Shown piece after piece: positions 30,113 through 38,363 of a stretch of 42,652 bases of DNA. A model generated the notes under the pieces. That model made no database searches and was not told the DNA's origin. It saw only the letters and a program-made list of their open reading frames with translations. The stretch spans positions 1 to 42,652 of the forward strand of contig JAIOPN010000029.1 of the NCBI GenBank assembly GCA_021413865.1. The letters run 5' to 3'. Position numbers and translations under genes: made by a program. This DNA is from Planctomycetota bacterium. Its GTDB lineage: Bacteria > Planctomycetota > Phycisphaerae > Phycisphaerales > Phycisphaeraceae. Each line of letters starts with the position of its first letter. The stretch's first letter is position 1.

Positions 30113-30143
30113 CGGTGGGGCAGACGGGGTGCCTGCCCCACCG
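30113..30143. repeat. Short hairpin of the GGTGGGGCAG family
   Basis: An 11-bp perfect stem (30113-30123 with 30133-30143, CGGTGGGGCAG) and a nine-base loop. TTTGAAAT at 30094-30101 stands 11 bases outside the stem, the same as in the repeat at 23210-23305. It looks like a shortened copy of that element. Confidence 0.65.
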
Positions 30144-30196
30144 GACAACCTGCATCGGCCTCTATTCGGGTCTAGCGCCAAGCATTTTGATCGGGT

Positions 30197-30370
30197 ATGA
30201 CATGTCCAAACAAGGAGGTCTGGGTAAAGGCCTACTTGATGGATCTGCGTGCGCGGGTGATGGGCGACTGTGACGCGAGCCTCCACACCAAGCAGGTGGT
30301 GATCAAACACTCGGTCAGCCCGGCGCAGGTGCGGGGTCTCAAGCAGCACCGGCGTGAGCGTGGCGACTGG
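30197..30370 (+). pseudogene. IS630-type transposase N-terminal remnant
   Basis: The reading YLMDLRARVMGDCDAS followed by VIKHSVSPAQVRGLKQ and QHRRERGDW resembles the helix-turn-helix start of IS630-family (Tc1/mariner-like) transposases. Similarity stops near 30370, where the sequence runs on into unrelated reading, so only the DNA-binding end survives. It has no plausible catalytic domain and is a dead fragment. Confidence 0.6.
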
Positions 30371-30441
30371 TTTTCCACACGAAAGGTTGGCGCTGGTTTC
30401 TACGCTGCACGCGCAGCGGGCGTGCGTGCGATTGGTGAACA

Positions 30442-30705
30442 CCGTATCACCGACCAGTTCCCGCTTACCCGCTCTTCCGTCTCCTGCGTTCGCTGCTGCG
30501 GGGCAAACGCACGAGACGAAAGAGCGGCTACACGCAGCGCTGGCAGGTCGAGACGGTGATGTCGATGATCAAGAGAAACCTGGGCGAGAACTGAGCGGAA
30601 GAAGCTACCACTTCCGCAACCGCCAGATGCGCTTGCTGGCCGTCGTGCACAACGTCATGATTGTGCTATTCACGATGGGGTTTGCGACGGAGCAGGATAA
30701 GTACA
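30442..30705 (+). pseudogene. DDE transposase C-terminal remnant, frameshifted
   Basis: The reading GYTQRWQVETVMSMIKRNLGEN, in one frame up to the TGA at 30592-30594, and SYHFRNRQMRLLAVVHNVMI in another frame from about 30588, match the end of an IS4/IS5-like transposase (QVETVMSMIKR holds the catalytic Glu). The N-terminal half and both ends of the element are missing. It abuts the IS630-like fragment, giving a mosaic of two dead elements. Confidence 0.6.
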
Positions 30706-31623
30706 TTTATTTGATGCCGAATCCCCGCCCGTCAACGAAAAAGTTCCAACCCCCCGCGCCATCGCCCTCAGCTCCCCGAGCGATTCCGCGATCGGCGTCC
30801 ACCGCGCCGGCTGTGACATGATCCCCTCGAGCCGCGCCTCCGCCGACGCCAGGCCGGTGTAGGTCCGCAGCCGCCCCGTGAACTTCAGCGGCATCCGCGG
30901 CATCTCGGGGTCGAACTCCCACGGGTGGAAATAGAGGATCGCCGGCCGGGATTGTGAATCCGCCTGCCGCAGGCCGCGCTTCATGAACCAGAGCGGGAGC
31001 AGCCGGAAATACCCGCCGCCCGCCACCGCCATCTTGCGCCGCTTCATCGACCAGGTCAGCGGCGGCACCTCCAGGAGCGTCGCGCCGCCGGGTTTGGCGC
31101 TGATAAAAAACGGTCGGTCCGGCGCCTCGGGCACGCCGTACATCGGGTGGTACACCGGGAAGACCGACGCGTCGTAGGCGAAGCCGGAGTCGATCAGCAC
31201 GTCGATCGCCCAGGCGGTCTGGGGCATCACGCTGAAGGTCGGGGCGCGGTAGCCGATCACGGGCCTGCCCGTCTGGTCTTCGAGCAGCTTCTTGCTGGTC
31301 AGCAGGTCGTCACGGAAGGTCTCGGGGTTGAGCCGGTGCAGCCGGTCGTGCCCCGTGCCGTGGCTGGCGACCTCGTGCCCCGCGTCGGCGATGCGGCGCG
31401 CCACCGCCGGGTTCCGTTTCGCCACGTCGCCCAGGATGAAGAACGTGCCGTGCTGTTTGCGGCGCTCGAAGAGCGCCAGCAGCAGGTCCACGTTCCGTTC
31501 CACCCGCGAGGGCCAGTTGTTCCACTGCTCGCGCTTCACCGTGCCGAACGCCGCCTCGATGTGGAAGTATTCCTCCACGTCGATCGTCACGCAGCGCAGC
31601 GGCGGGGGGGTTGATCGGGCCAT
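30670..31623 (-). CDS. Polysaccharide deacetylase (XrtA-associated type)
   Basis: A 317-residue NodB-fold deacetylase, usually removing N- or O-acetyl groups from surface polysaccharides. TIDVEEYFHIE holds the catalytic Asp, SHGTGHDRLH the metal-binding His pair, GYRAPTFSV the substrate Arg, and HPWEFDPEMPRMPLKF with RTYTGL the C-terminal part typical of deacetylases linked to exosortase loci (DUF3473). The last 20 or so residues (from TGGDSASN) read through the antisense of the IS fragment at 30670-30705, so the native end is probably lost or altered. ATG 31623 gives the standard N-terminus. No exosortase is in the window. Confidence 0.85.
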   Translation of the reverse strand: MARSTPPPLRCVTIDVEEYFHIEAAFGTVKREQWNNWPSRVERNVDLLLALFERRKQHGTFFILGDVAKRNPAVARRIADAGHEVASHGTGHDRLHRLNPETFRDDLLTSKKLLEDQTGRPVIGYRAPTFSVMPQTAWAIDVLIDSGFAYDASVFPVYHPMYGVPEAPDRPFFISAKPGGATLLEVPPLTWSMKRRKMAVAGGGYFRLLPLWFMKRGLRQADSQSRPAILYFHPWEFDPEMPRMPLKFTGRLRTYTGLASAEARLEGIMSQPARWTPIAESLGELRAMARGVGTFSLTGGDSASNKCTYPAPSQTPS

Positions 31624-31687
31624 GCCTGATTATCGGCAGATTTCGGTGGCGGGCCACGTCCCTCTTTTCACGGGTTACCATTCCCCC

Positions 31688-32977
31688 ATGCTCCGCATGA
31701 CCCTCACCGGCCCGCGTCTGCGCGACTGCGTACACCCCGGCCTGCGCGACAAGGTGGTGTATGGCCTGGCGTCGCCGTTCCAGGTCTCCCCCACGCAGGC
31801 GGCGATGGTCCTGAACCTGCGCGTCCGCGGCGCGGGGGTGGTGGACTTCGAGGCGGGCAACGACGTGCTCGTGTTCGACCGCCTCGACGCCATCCGCGCC
31901 GAAGCCGCCGAGCCGCTGGACCGCAGCGAGCCGGCGGTGGACCCCGAAAACGGCGAGCGCATCACGCTCGTGAAATACCCGCCGGCGGTCGGTTTCGTTC
32001 CGCTTGGCGCGAAACTGCCCGACGGCCGGCCGCACCCGCACGCTGGCACCGGCTTTGGCCTGGGGCAGTCGCTGGGCTACCCGGTGGACCGCCACGTCGC
32101 GCAGCCCTATCTGCAATCGCGCATCGTCACCCTGTTCGATCTCTACCAGTTCGCCTTCGACGGCCGGCGATTCACCATCACCGCGCGGGAGCGCTTCACC
32201 CCCGACGCGCTGCTCCCCGGATGGAAGCTGCACAACCGTCCGATCAACTCCGCGGTCGCTGATGACGAGGAGCTGCTCCTCGGCCTTGTTGCCGCGCGCG
32301 ACGGCGGCCTGCACGGCTCGGGCCTCTCACGCTGGCGCCGCGGCCCCGACGGCTGGCGGCCCGCCTCTTTCACGCCCATCACCCCGCCCGACACTTCATT
32401 CGAGCCCAGCGTCGCGCGCGACACGGACGGCTCGCTGCTCTTCACCGCCCGCGGCTGGGGCATCGAGGGCGTGTCCAAGGAGGCGGTCGAAAAATTAGAC
32501 CGCGCGCTGCTCAACTGCCTGATCGCGTGGCGCAGCACCGACCACGGCGCGACGTGGCGGAAACTTTTTCAGGTGGACAAGGCCCGCCCCTGGTCGCCCG
32601 TGGTGTTGAATCAGACCGCGGCCGGCGAGCCCTATTTCGCCGCCAACCCGACCGCCGAGCCCTGGCCGGAGGTGCGCGGCAACACCGTGCCCGACGCGCG
32701 GATGCGCCAGGTGCTCTCGCTCTGGCCGGTGAACGCGGCACGCAGCGGCGTCGGCGACCCCGTCCCCGTGCTCGACGCCGTCGCCCGCTTCGGCAAGTCC
32801 CCCAGCAATCTGACGTGGTACATCGATCACCCGATCGGCGCGGTCCTGACGCTGGCGGACGGCCTGAAACACGCCCTCCTCGCCTTCCGCGTCTGCGACG
32901 GCGGCGAGGTCGTGCGCGACGCCAAGCCCACGGAACACACGGGTACGTGGGTCGAAGAAATCACCGACTTATCGTGA
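31688..32977 (+). CDS. Sialidase/BNR-like beta-propeller protein
   Basis: A 429-residue protein of uncertain function. SxDxGxTW is present as STDHGATW, an Asp-box typical of sialidase-type six-bladed propellers, and several more blade-like segments (SFEPSVARDTDGSLLFTARG) lie before it. No signal peptide is visible. Sialidase catalytic Arg/Tyr/Glu residues cannot be placed, so exo-sialidase activity is not supported; a sugar-binding or glycosidase-like role is possible. ATG 31688 is preferred to ATG 31622, which overlaps the start codon of the divergent deacetylase. The pyruvate kinase gene follows after 41 bases. Confidence 0.5.
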   Translation: MLRMTLTGPRLRDCVHPGLRDKVVYGLASPFQVSPTQAAMVLNLRVRGAGVVDFEAGNDVLVFDRLDAIRAEAAEPLDRSEPAVDPENGERITLVKYPPAVGFVPLGAKLPDGRPHPHAGTGFGLGQSLGYPVDRHVAQPYLQSRIVTLFDLYQFAFDGRRFTITARERFTPDALLPGWKLHNRPINSAVADDEELLLGLVAARDGGLHGSGLSRWRRGPDGWRPASFTPITPPDTSFEPSVARDTDGSLLFTARGWGIEGVSKEAVEKLDRALLNCLIAWRSTDHGATWRKLFQVDKARPWSPVVLNQTAAGEPYFAANPTAEPWPEVRGNTVPDARMRQVLSLWPVNAARSGVGDPVPVLDAVARFGKSPSNLTWYIDHPIGAVLTLADGLKHALLAFRVCDGGEVVRDAKPTEHTGTWVEEITDLS

Positions 32978-33018
32978 CCTTGCGCGAGGTCGGCCGCCGG
33001 CGTGTGTAGAATCTCTCC

Positions 33019-34521
33019 ATGCCTGAGCCGAGCACACCCGCGCTGACCAAGATCATCGCCACCGTCGGCCCGGCGTGCGGCACGCCCGCCGGCATCGCGC
33101 GGCTCATCGAGGAGGGGGCCCGCGTCTTCCGCATCAACTTCTCGCACGGGTCGTTCGACGGCTTCGCCCAGTCGCTCGACGCCATCCGCGCCGCGTCCCA
33201 ATCCACCGGTGAAATCGTCGGCGCGCTGGGCGACCTCTCGGGGCCAAAGATCAGGCTCGGTCAGATCAAGGACGGCGGGCTCGACCTGGCGGTCGGCGAT
33301 CTGGTCGAGTTCCAGCGCGCCCCCCTCGTCGGCGAGCGCCGCGCCGACCGCGTCGCGCTCTCCACCAATTACCCCGCCATGGTGGACGAGGTCGGCCCGG
33401 GTGAGCGGTTGCTCATCGACGACGGCAACGTCCGCCTGCTCACCATCGACAGGCTCGGCTCGGGCGACGACCGGCGCGTGCTGGCCCGCGTCACCGTCGG
33501 CGGCCGCATCTCCAATTCCAAGGGCGTCAACCTCCCCGACAACAACTCCGCCGCGCTGCCCTCCCTCACCGAGCACGACCACCGGTGCGTCGAGTGGGCG
33601 GTGAAGAACGGCATCGATTACCTCGCCCTGAGCTTCGTCCGCCGCGGGCAGGACGTGAGCGACCTGCGGAATCTCCTCGCCAAACAGGGCGAGGCGGCCC
33701 GCTCGATCCCGATCATCGCCAAGATCGAGAAGCCGCAGGCGGTGGAGGCGCTGGACTCCATCGTTCAGGCGTCGGACGCGGTCATGGTGGCGCGCGGCGA
33801 CCTGGGCGTCGAGATGGACCTGGCGGAGGTGCCGGGCGTGCAGAAGCGCGTGATCTCGGTCTCGCACGAGTACGGCAAGCCGGTGATCGTCGCCACGCAG
33901 ATGCTCCAGAGCATGATCGACTCCCCCGTGCCGACCCGCGCCGAGGTGAGCGACGTGGCCAACGCGATCTACGACGGGGCGGACGCGGTGATGCTCAGCG
34001 GCGAGACGGCGGTGGGCAAGTGGCCGGCGCAGGCGGTGCACCAGATGTCGCGCGTCGCCCTGGCGACGCAGCGCGTGCTGCACGAGCGCGGAGAGTTCAA
34101 CGTCCCCCCGAAGCGTTTGCAGGAGTCACGCTACCGCACGGCGGCGCTGGCGCACGGCGTGAGCGTGGTGGTGCGCGACCTGGACGCGAAACTCGTCGTG
34201 ACCTGGTCCGAGGCCGGCGGCGGGGCGAGATATCTCTCGCAGAACCGGCTGCACATCCCGATCCTGGCCGCGGGGTCGAACCCCGCGACGCTGCGGCGGA
34301 TGACGCTGCTGTTCGGCGTCATCCCGATCCAGTTGCCCAAGCCGGCGGATGGGGCGGCGTTCCTGCACCAGATCGAACCGATCCTGATCGAGCGCGCTTT
34401 GGCCCGGCCGGGCGACCCGATCGTGGTGGTCAAGGGGGAACCGATCGGTACGCCGGGGGTGACGAACGAACTGCTGATCCACCACGTGGGGGATTTGTGC
34501 AGGCTGACGGAGAAGAGGTGA
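33019..34521 (+). CDS. pyk: Pyruvate kinase
   Basis: Converts phosphoenolpyruvate and ADP to pyruvate and ATP. The 500-residue protein has [14 protein letters not shown] and FRINFSHGS at the start, [21 protein letters not shown] and ATQMLQSM in the barrel, and [11 protein letters not shown] before the C-terminal allosteric domain. Length is a little above the usual 470-480. ATG 33019 is the natural start. It heads a same-strand run with an MlrC-like peptidase, a glycosyltransferase and an epimerase, all with short gaps, which is not a usual pyk context. Confidence 0.95.
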   Translation: MPEPSTPALTKIIATVGPACGTPAGIARLIEEGARVFRINFSHGSFDGFAQSLDAIRAASQSTGEIVGALGDLSGPKIRLGQIKDGGLDLAVGDLVEFQRAPLVGERRADRVALSTNYPAMVDEVGPGERLLIDDGNVRLLTIDRLGSGDDRRVLARVTVGGRISNSKGVNLPDNNSAALPSLTEHDHRCVEWAVKNGIDYLALSFVRRGQDVSDLRNLLAKQGEAARSIPIIAKIEKPQAVEALDSIVQASDAVMVARGDLGVEMDLAEVPGVQKRVISVSHEYGKPVIVATQMLQSMIDSPVPTRAEVSDVANAIYDGADAVMLSGETAVGKWPAQAVHQMSRVALATQRVLHERGEFNVPPKRLQESRYRTAALAHGVSVVVRDLDAKLVVTWSEAGGGARYLSQNRLHIPILAAGSNPATLRRMTLLFGVIPIQLPKPADGAAFLHQIEPILIERALARPGDPIVVVKGEPIGTPGVTNELLIHHVGDLCRLTEKR

Positions 34522-34584
34522 GTTGTTTTTAGTCAGGGGACACGGGCCACTCAAGCGGTCGTGCCTCGAATCACGGACCTAAAC

Positions 34585-36060
34585 ATGCGCGTCGGCATCC
34601 TCGCGATCCAGCACGAATCCAACACGTTCCTCCACCAGCCCACGACGATGGCGTCGTTCGATCGCCTCTTCATCGGCGAGGAGGTCCGGCGCACGCAGGC
34701 GGGGGCGCACAACGAGATCGCCGGTTTTTTCCGGTCCCTGGAGGCGGAGGGCATTGAGGCCGTGCCGCTGCTGTTCGCAAGCGCGACGCCCGGCGGGGTG
34801 GTGGTCGCCGAGGCGCTGAACCGGCTCGTCGAGCTGGCGCTGGAGCAGATCGACAAGGCGGGGAAGCTCGACGGCCTGCTCCTCGCGCCGCACGGCGCGG
34901 CCGTTTCCGAGCAGCACCCGGACATGGACGGCTACTGGCTCTCGATGGTGCGCCGGCACGTGGGGCCCGAGATGCCGATCGTCTGCACGCTCGACCTGCA
35001 CGGCAACGTCACGCAGGGCATGATCGACGCCTGTGACGCCACGATCGGCTACCGCACCAACCCGCACCTGGATCAGACCGCGCGGGGCCTCGAGGCCGGC
35101 AAGCTCATCGCCCGCACCCTGCGCGGCGAGGTTAGGCCCACGCAGGCCGCCGCCTTCCCGCCCATCGCCATCAACATCGAGCGCCAGCTCACCGCCGCGT
35201 CGCCCTGCCGCGAGCTTTACGCCATGGCCGACGCGGTCCTGGCGCGCAAGGGCGTCCTCTCGAACACCGTGATGCTCGGCTTCCCCTATTCCGACGTGGA
35301 GGAGATGGGCTCCTCGGTCATCGCCGTTACGGATAACGACCCGGGCCTGGCCCGCGCCTTGGCCGACGAGATGGCGGCCTACATCTGGCGGAACCGGCAC
35401 GACTTCGTCGGCGTGATGATCGGCGTCGATGAGGCGATCGACACGGCGCTCAAGAGCCCCTCGCCCGTCTGCCTGCTCGACATGGGCGACAACGTGGGTG
35501 GCGGCTCGGCCGGCGACGGCACCATCATCGCCCACGCCCTGCACCGCCGGCGCGTCGCCGATTCCTTCGTCGCCATCTATGACCCGCCCGCGGTGCACCA
35601 CGCGATCAAGGTCGGCCCGGGCAAGACCCTCCACATGAGCCTGGGCGGCCACACCGACAAGATGCACGGCCAGCCGCTGCAGGTGGACGTCACCGTCGTC
35701 AGCGTCTTCAACGACGCCCGCATCACCGAGACCCAGACGCGCCACGGCGGCCGGACCGAGTTCGAGATGGGGCCCACCGCCGTCGTCCGGACGGGGCACG
35801 GCCTGACGATCCAGCTCACCTCGACGCGCGTGATGCCCTTCAGCATCAACCAGGTCGCCTGCTGCGGGCTCGACCCGCTGGCGTTCCGCATCCTCGTCGC
35901 CAAGGGGGTGCACGCCCCGGTCGCCGCGTATGCGCCGGTCTGCCCGACGCTGATCCGCGTGAACACGCCCGGCGCGACTACCGCCGACATGACACGGCAT
36001 CTACACTACAAACACCGGCGAACGCCGCTGTTCCCCTTCGAGGACACGGGCAAGCCGTGA
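34585..36060 (+). CDS. MlrC-like M81-family metallopeptidase
   Basis: A 491-residue protein of the MlrC (M81) family, named for the microcystin-linearising protease of cyanotoxin degraders; many homologues are from bacteria without any link to microcystin. The N-terminus MRVGILAIQHESNTF carries metal-binding His/Glu; LLAPHGAAV, VCTLDLHGNVT and GYRTNPHLDQ supply further likely ligands, and LLDMGDNVGGGSAGDGT starts the C-terminal domain. ATG 34585 begins the conserved region. It sits 63 bases after pyk and 27 before the glycosyltransferase gene. The physiological substrate is unknown. Confidence 0.8.
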   Translation: MRVGILAIQHESNTFLHQPTTMASFDRLFIGEEVRRTQAGAHNEIAGFFRSLEAEGIEAVPLLFASATPGGVVVAEALNRLVELALEQIDKAGKLDGLLLAPHGAAVSEQHPDMDGYWLSMVRRHVGPEMPIVCTLDLHGNVTQGMIDACDATIGYRTNPHLDQTARGLEAGKLIARTLRGEVRPTQAAAFPPIAINIERQLTAASPCRELYAMADAVLARKGVLSNTVMLGFPYSDVEEMGSSVIAVTDNDPGLARALADEMAAYIWRNRHDFVGVMIGVDEAIDTALKSPSPVCLLDMGDNVGGGSAGDGTIIAHALHRRRVADSFVAIYDPPAVHHAIKVGPGKTLHMSLGGHTDKMHGQPLQVDVTVVSVFNDARITETQTRHGGRTEFEMGPTAVVRTGHGLTIQLTSTRVMPFSINQVACCGLDPLAFRILVAKGVHAPVAAYAPVCPTLIRVNTPGATTADMTRHLHYKHRRTPLFPFEDTGKP

Positions 36061-36087
36061 GGGTTTTGCACCGATAAGTAAAGAACC

Positions 36088-37257
36088 ATGTCCGACGCCA
36101 GGCCCGCGTACGCGGTCATCTCGAACTCACCGACACCCTACCGCAACCACGTGCTGGGCCGGCTCGGCCGTGAGATCACCGGGGCGCGGCTGATCAGTAT
36201 CTTCACGCACAGCGTGACGAGCATGCCCTGGGCGACGGCGATGCCGCCCGAGGCCAACGCGGTCTTCTTCGACGACGTCACCATCACCAGCCACAGGCCG
36301 ATCAACCGTAATTCCGTGCCGCTGTTCCGGCGCATCCGGGACCGGCTGATCCGGGAAAACGTGCGCCTCATCGTGCTGCTGGGGTACAACGACCTGACGC
36401 GGGTGATGCTGATCCGCTGGGCCCGCCGCGCGGGCATCCCGCTGCTGGTCACGGGGGACTCGAACGTCTTCTCCGAGGGACGGGTTCCGTGGGTGAAGCG
36501 TGCGGTCAAGCGCGTCTATCTGAACTGGGTGATGACCCACGTCGCGGGGCTGATGCCGATGGGCACCGCGGGGCGCGCCTATTTCCGTTCCTATAAAGAC
36601 CACGACCTGCCGGTGTTTCTCTTCCCATACGAGCCGGACTACGCGCTGTTCGAGAAGCGTGACGAGGCCGCGGAGCAGGCGCTGGCCGAACGGTTGGGGC
36701 TGAAGCCCGGCCGGCGGCGGATCATGTATTCGGGGCGGTTCATCCCGGTGAAGCGGGTGGACGTGCTGATCGACGCGTTCGCGGAGATGGCGGCGCAGCG
36801 GCCCGAGTGGGACCTGCTGATCGTGGGCGACGGGCCGTTGAGAGAGGAGCTGCACGCGCGCGTGCCGGCGAACCTGCGCGACCGCGTGACGTGGACCGGC
36901 TTCCTGCAGATGGAGGAGACGGCCCGGTGCTACCGGCTCTGCGAGGTGCTCGCCCACCCGAGCGAGTACGAGCCCTGGGCGCTGGTGATCAACGAGGCGG
37001 TGGCGTCGGGCCTCGTGGTGGTCTGCACATTGGTGGTCGGCGCCGCGGTGGAACTGGTGCGGCACGGGACGAACGGCCGGCTGGTGCAGCCGCGCAGCGT
37101 CGAGTCCATGGCCGACGGTTTGTTACAGGTGACGACGCCCGGCGTCACCGAAACGATGCGGGCGCACGCCCCGGAGATTCTCCAGCAGTGGCGCGTCGCG
37201 GCCGACCCGGTCGAGGGCGTCCGCGGGGCGCTGCGCCATTTCAAGGTCCTCGCGTAG
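36088..37257 (+). CDS. GT4-type glycosyltransferase
   Basis: A 389-residue GT-B fold enzyme that would transfer a sugar from a nucleotide donor, probably to a surface glycan. The N-half opens with AVISNSPTPYRNHVL; the donor-binding half shows MYSGRFIPVKRVDVLIDAFAE, LLIVGDGPL, and the E-x7-E motif in EPWALVINEAVASG. No membrane segment is seen. It lies between the MlrC-like gene and the sugar-nucleotide epimerase (36-base gap), so a role in polysaccharide building is likely, though the acceptor is unknown. Confidence 0.87.
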   Translation: MSDARPAYAVISNSPTPYRNHVLGRLGREITGARLISIFTHSVTSMPWATAMPPEANAVFFDDVTITSHRPINRNSVPLFRRIRDRLIRENVRLIVLLGYNDLTRVMLIRWARRAGIPLLVTGDSNVFSEGRVPWVKRAVKRVYLNWVMTHVAGLMPMGTAGRAYFRSYKDHDLPVFLFPYEPDYALFEKRDEAAEQALAERLGLKPGRRRIMYSGRFIPVKRVDVLIDAFAEMAAQRPEWDLLIVGDGPLREELHARVPANLRDRVTWTGFLQMEETARCYRLCEVLAHPSEYEPWALVINEAVASGLVVVCTLVVGAAVELVRHGTNGRLVQPRSVESMADGLLQVTTPGVTETMRAHAPEILQQWRVAADPVEGVRGALRHFKVLA

Positions 37258-37293
37258 CGCAATCCCGCCCGCCGTTGCCGCTATATTGCTCGC

Positions 37294-38250
37294 ATGGCAG
37301 ACGGTCCCATCCTCATCACCGGCGCGGCCGGGTTCATCGGTTCGAGCCTCACCGATCGGCTGCTCGCCGAGGGCCGGTCGGTTGTTGGCGTCGATAACTT
37401 CTGCGACTTCTACGACGAAGCGGCCAAGCGGCGCAACGTCGAGGCCGCGATGGCCAGCCCGCGCTTCGAGCTGATCGAGGCGGACATCCGTGACCGCTCC
37501 GCCATCCTCGAAACCTTCGCGCGGCACCGCCCGGGCGTCGTCGTCCACCTGGCCGCGATGGCGGGCGTGCGGCCGAGCATCGAACGGCCCGAGTATTACA
37601 CCGCCGTCAACCTCGACGGCACGGTCAACATGCTCGACGCCGCGGTGGCCAACGGCGCGGAGCGGTTTGTCTTCGCCTCCTCCTCGAGCGTCTATGGCAA
37701 CAACCCCAAGACCCCGTTCGGCGAAGAGGACAACGTCGATCACCCCATCAGCCCCTACGCCGCGACGAAAAAAGCGGGCGAGCTGCTCTGCCACACCTAC
37801 TGGCACCTGCACAGGCTGCCCTGTTTCTGCCTGCGGTTCTTCACCGTGTTCGGCCCGAGGCAGCGGCCGGATTTGGCGATCAACAAGTTCCTCCGCCTCG
37901 TCTCCGCGGGCAAGCCGATCCCGATGTTTGGCGACGGTTCGTCGAGCCGTGACTACACCTTCATCGACGACATCGTCACGGGCGTTCGCGCGGCGATGGA
38001 CAAATGCGACCGCTACCGCGTGTACAACCTGGGCGGCAACCACCCGACGAGTTTGAAAGAGCTGATCGCGACGGTCGAGGGGGTGACTGGGAAGAAGGCG
38101 GTGATCCAGCCGATGCCGATGCAGCCGGGGGACGTGGAACGCACGTGGGCGGACCTGACGCGCAGCCGCGCCGAGCTGGGCTACGAGCCGCGCACGTCGA
38201 TGCGGGATGGCATCGCGAAGCAGTGGGAGTGGATGCGGGAGCAGGCGTAG
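37294..38250 (+). CDS. NAD-dependent sugar-nucleotide epimerase
   Basis: A 318-residue extended short-chain dehydrogenase that epimerises a nucleotide sugar, similar to UDP-glucuronate 4-epimerases. GAAGFIGSSL is the NAD loop, AAMAGVRPSIERPEYY is typical of the glucuronate epimerase group, SSSSVYG and YAATKKAGE (Tyr and Lys) form the active site, and RFFTVFGPRQRPDLAI follows. It directly follows the glycosyltransferase gene and probably supplies its donor sugar. The exact sugar is uncertain between UDP-glucuronate and UDP-glucose types. Confidence 0.88.
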   Translation: MADGPILITGAAGFIGSSLTDRLLAEGRSVVGVDNFCDFYDEAAKRRNVEAAMASPRFELIEADIRDRSAILETFARHRPGVVVHLAAMAGVRPSIERPEYYTAVNLDGTVNMLDAAVANGAERFVFASSSSVYGNNPKTPFGEEDNVDHPISPYAATKKAGELLCHTYWHLHRLPCFCLRFFTVFGPRQRPDLAINKFLRLVSAGKPIPMFGDGSSSRDYTFIDDIVTGVRAAMDKCDRYRVYNLGGNHPTSLKELIATVEGVTGKKAVIQPMPMQPGDVERTWADLTRSRAELGYEPRTSMRDGIAKQWEWMREQA

Positions 38251-38261
38251 CGGCGGATTCC

Positions 38262-38354
38262 TGTAGGGTGGTGCTGAGTCCGCGAAGCCCACCGTCTTCT
38301 CTGCATTCGAGCGCCAAAGAATGGTGGGCTTCGCGGACTCAGCACCACCCTACA
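38262..38354. repeat. Inverted repeat between convergent epimerase and GH127 genes
   Basis: Perfect 32-bp arms at 38262-38293 and 38323-38354 (TGTAGGGTGGTGCTGAGTCC and on) with a 29-base loop. A half copy with one base missing is at 41436-41465. It sits exactly between two converging stop codons, so it could stop transcription from both sides, but no T-tract is present. Confidence 0.88.
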
Positions 38355-38363
38355 AGAGCAGTT

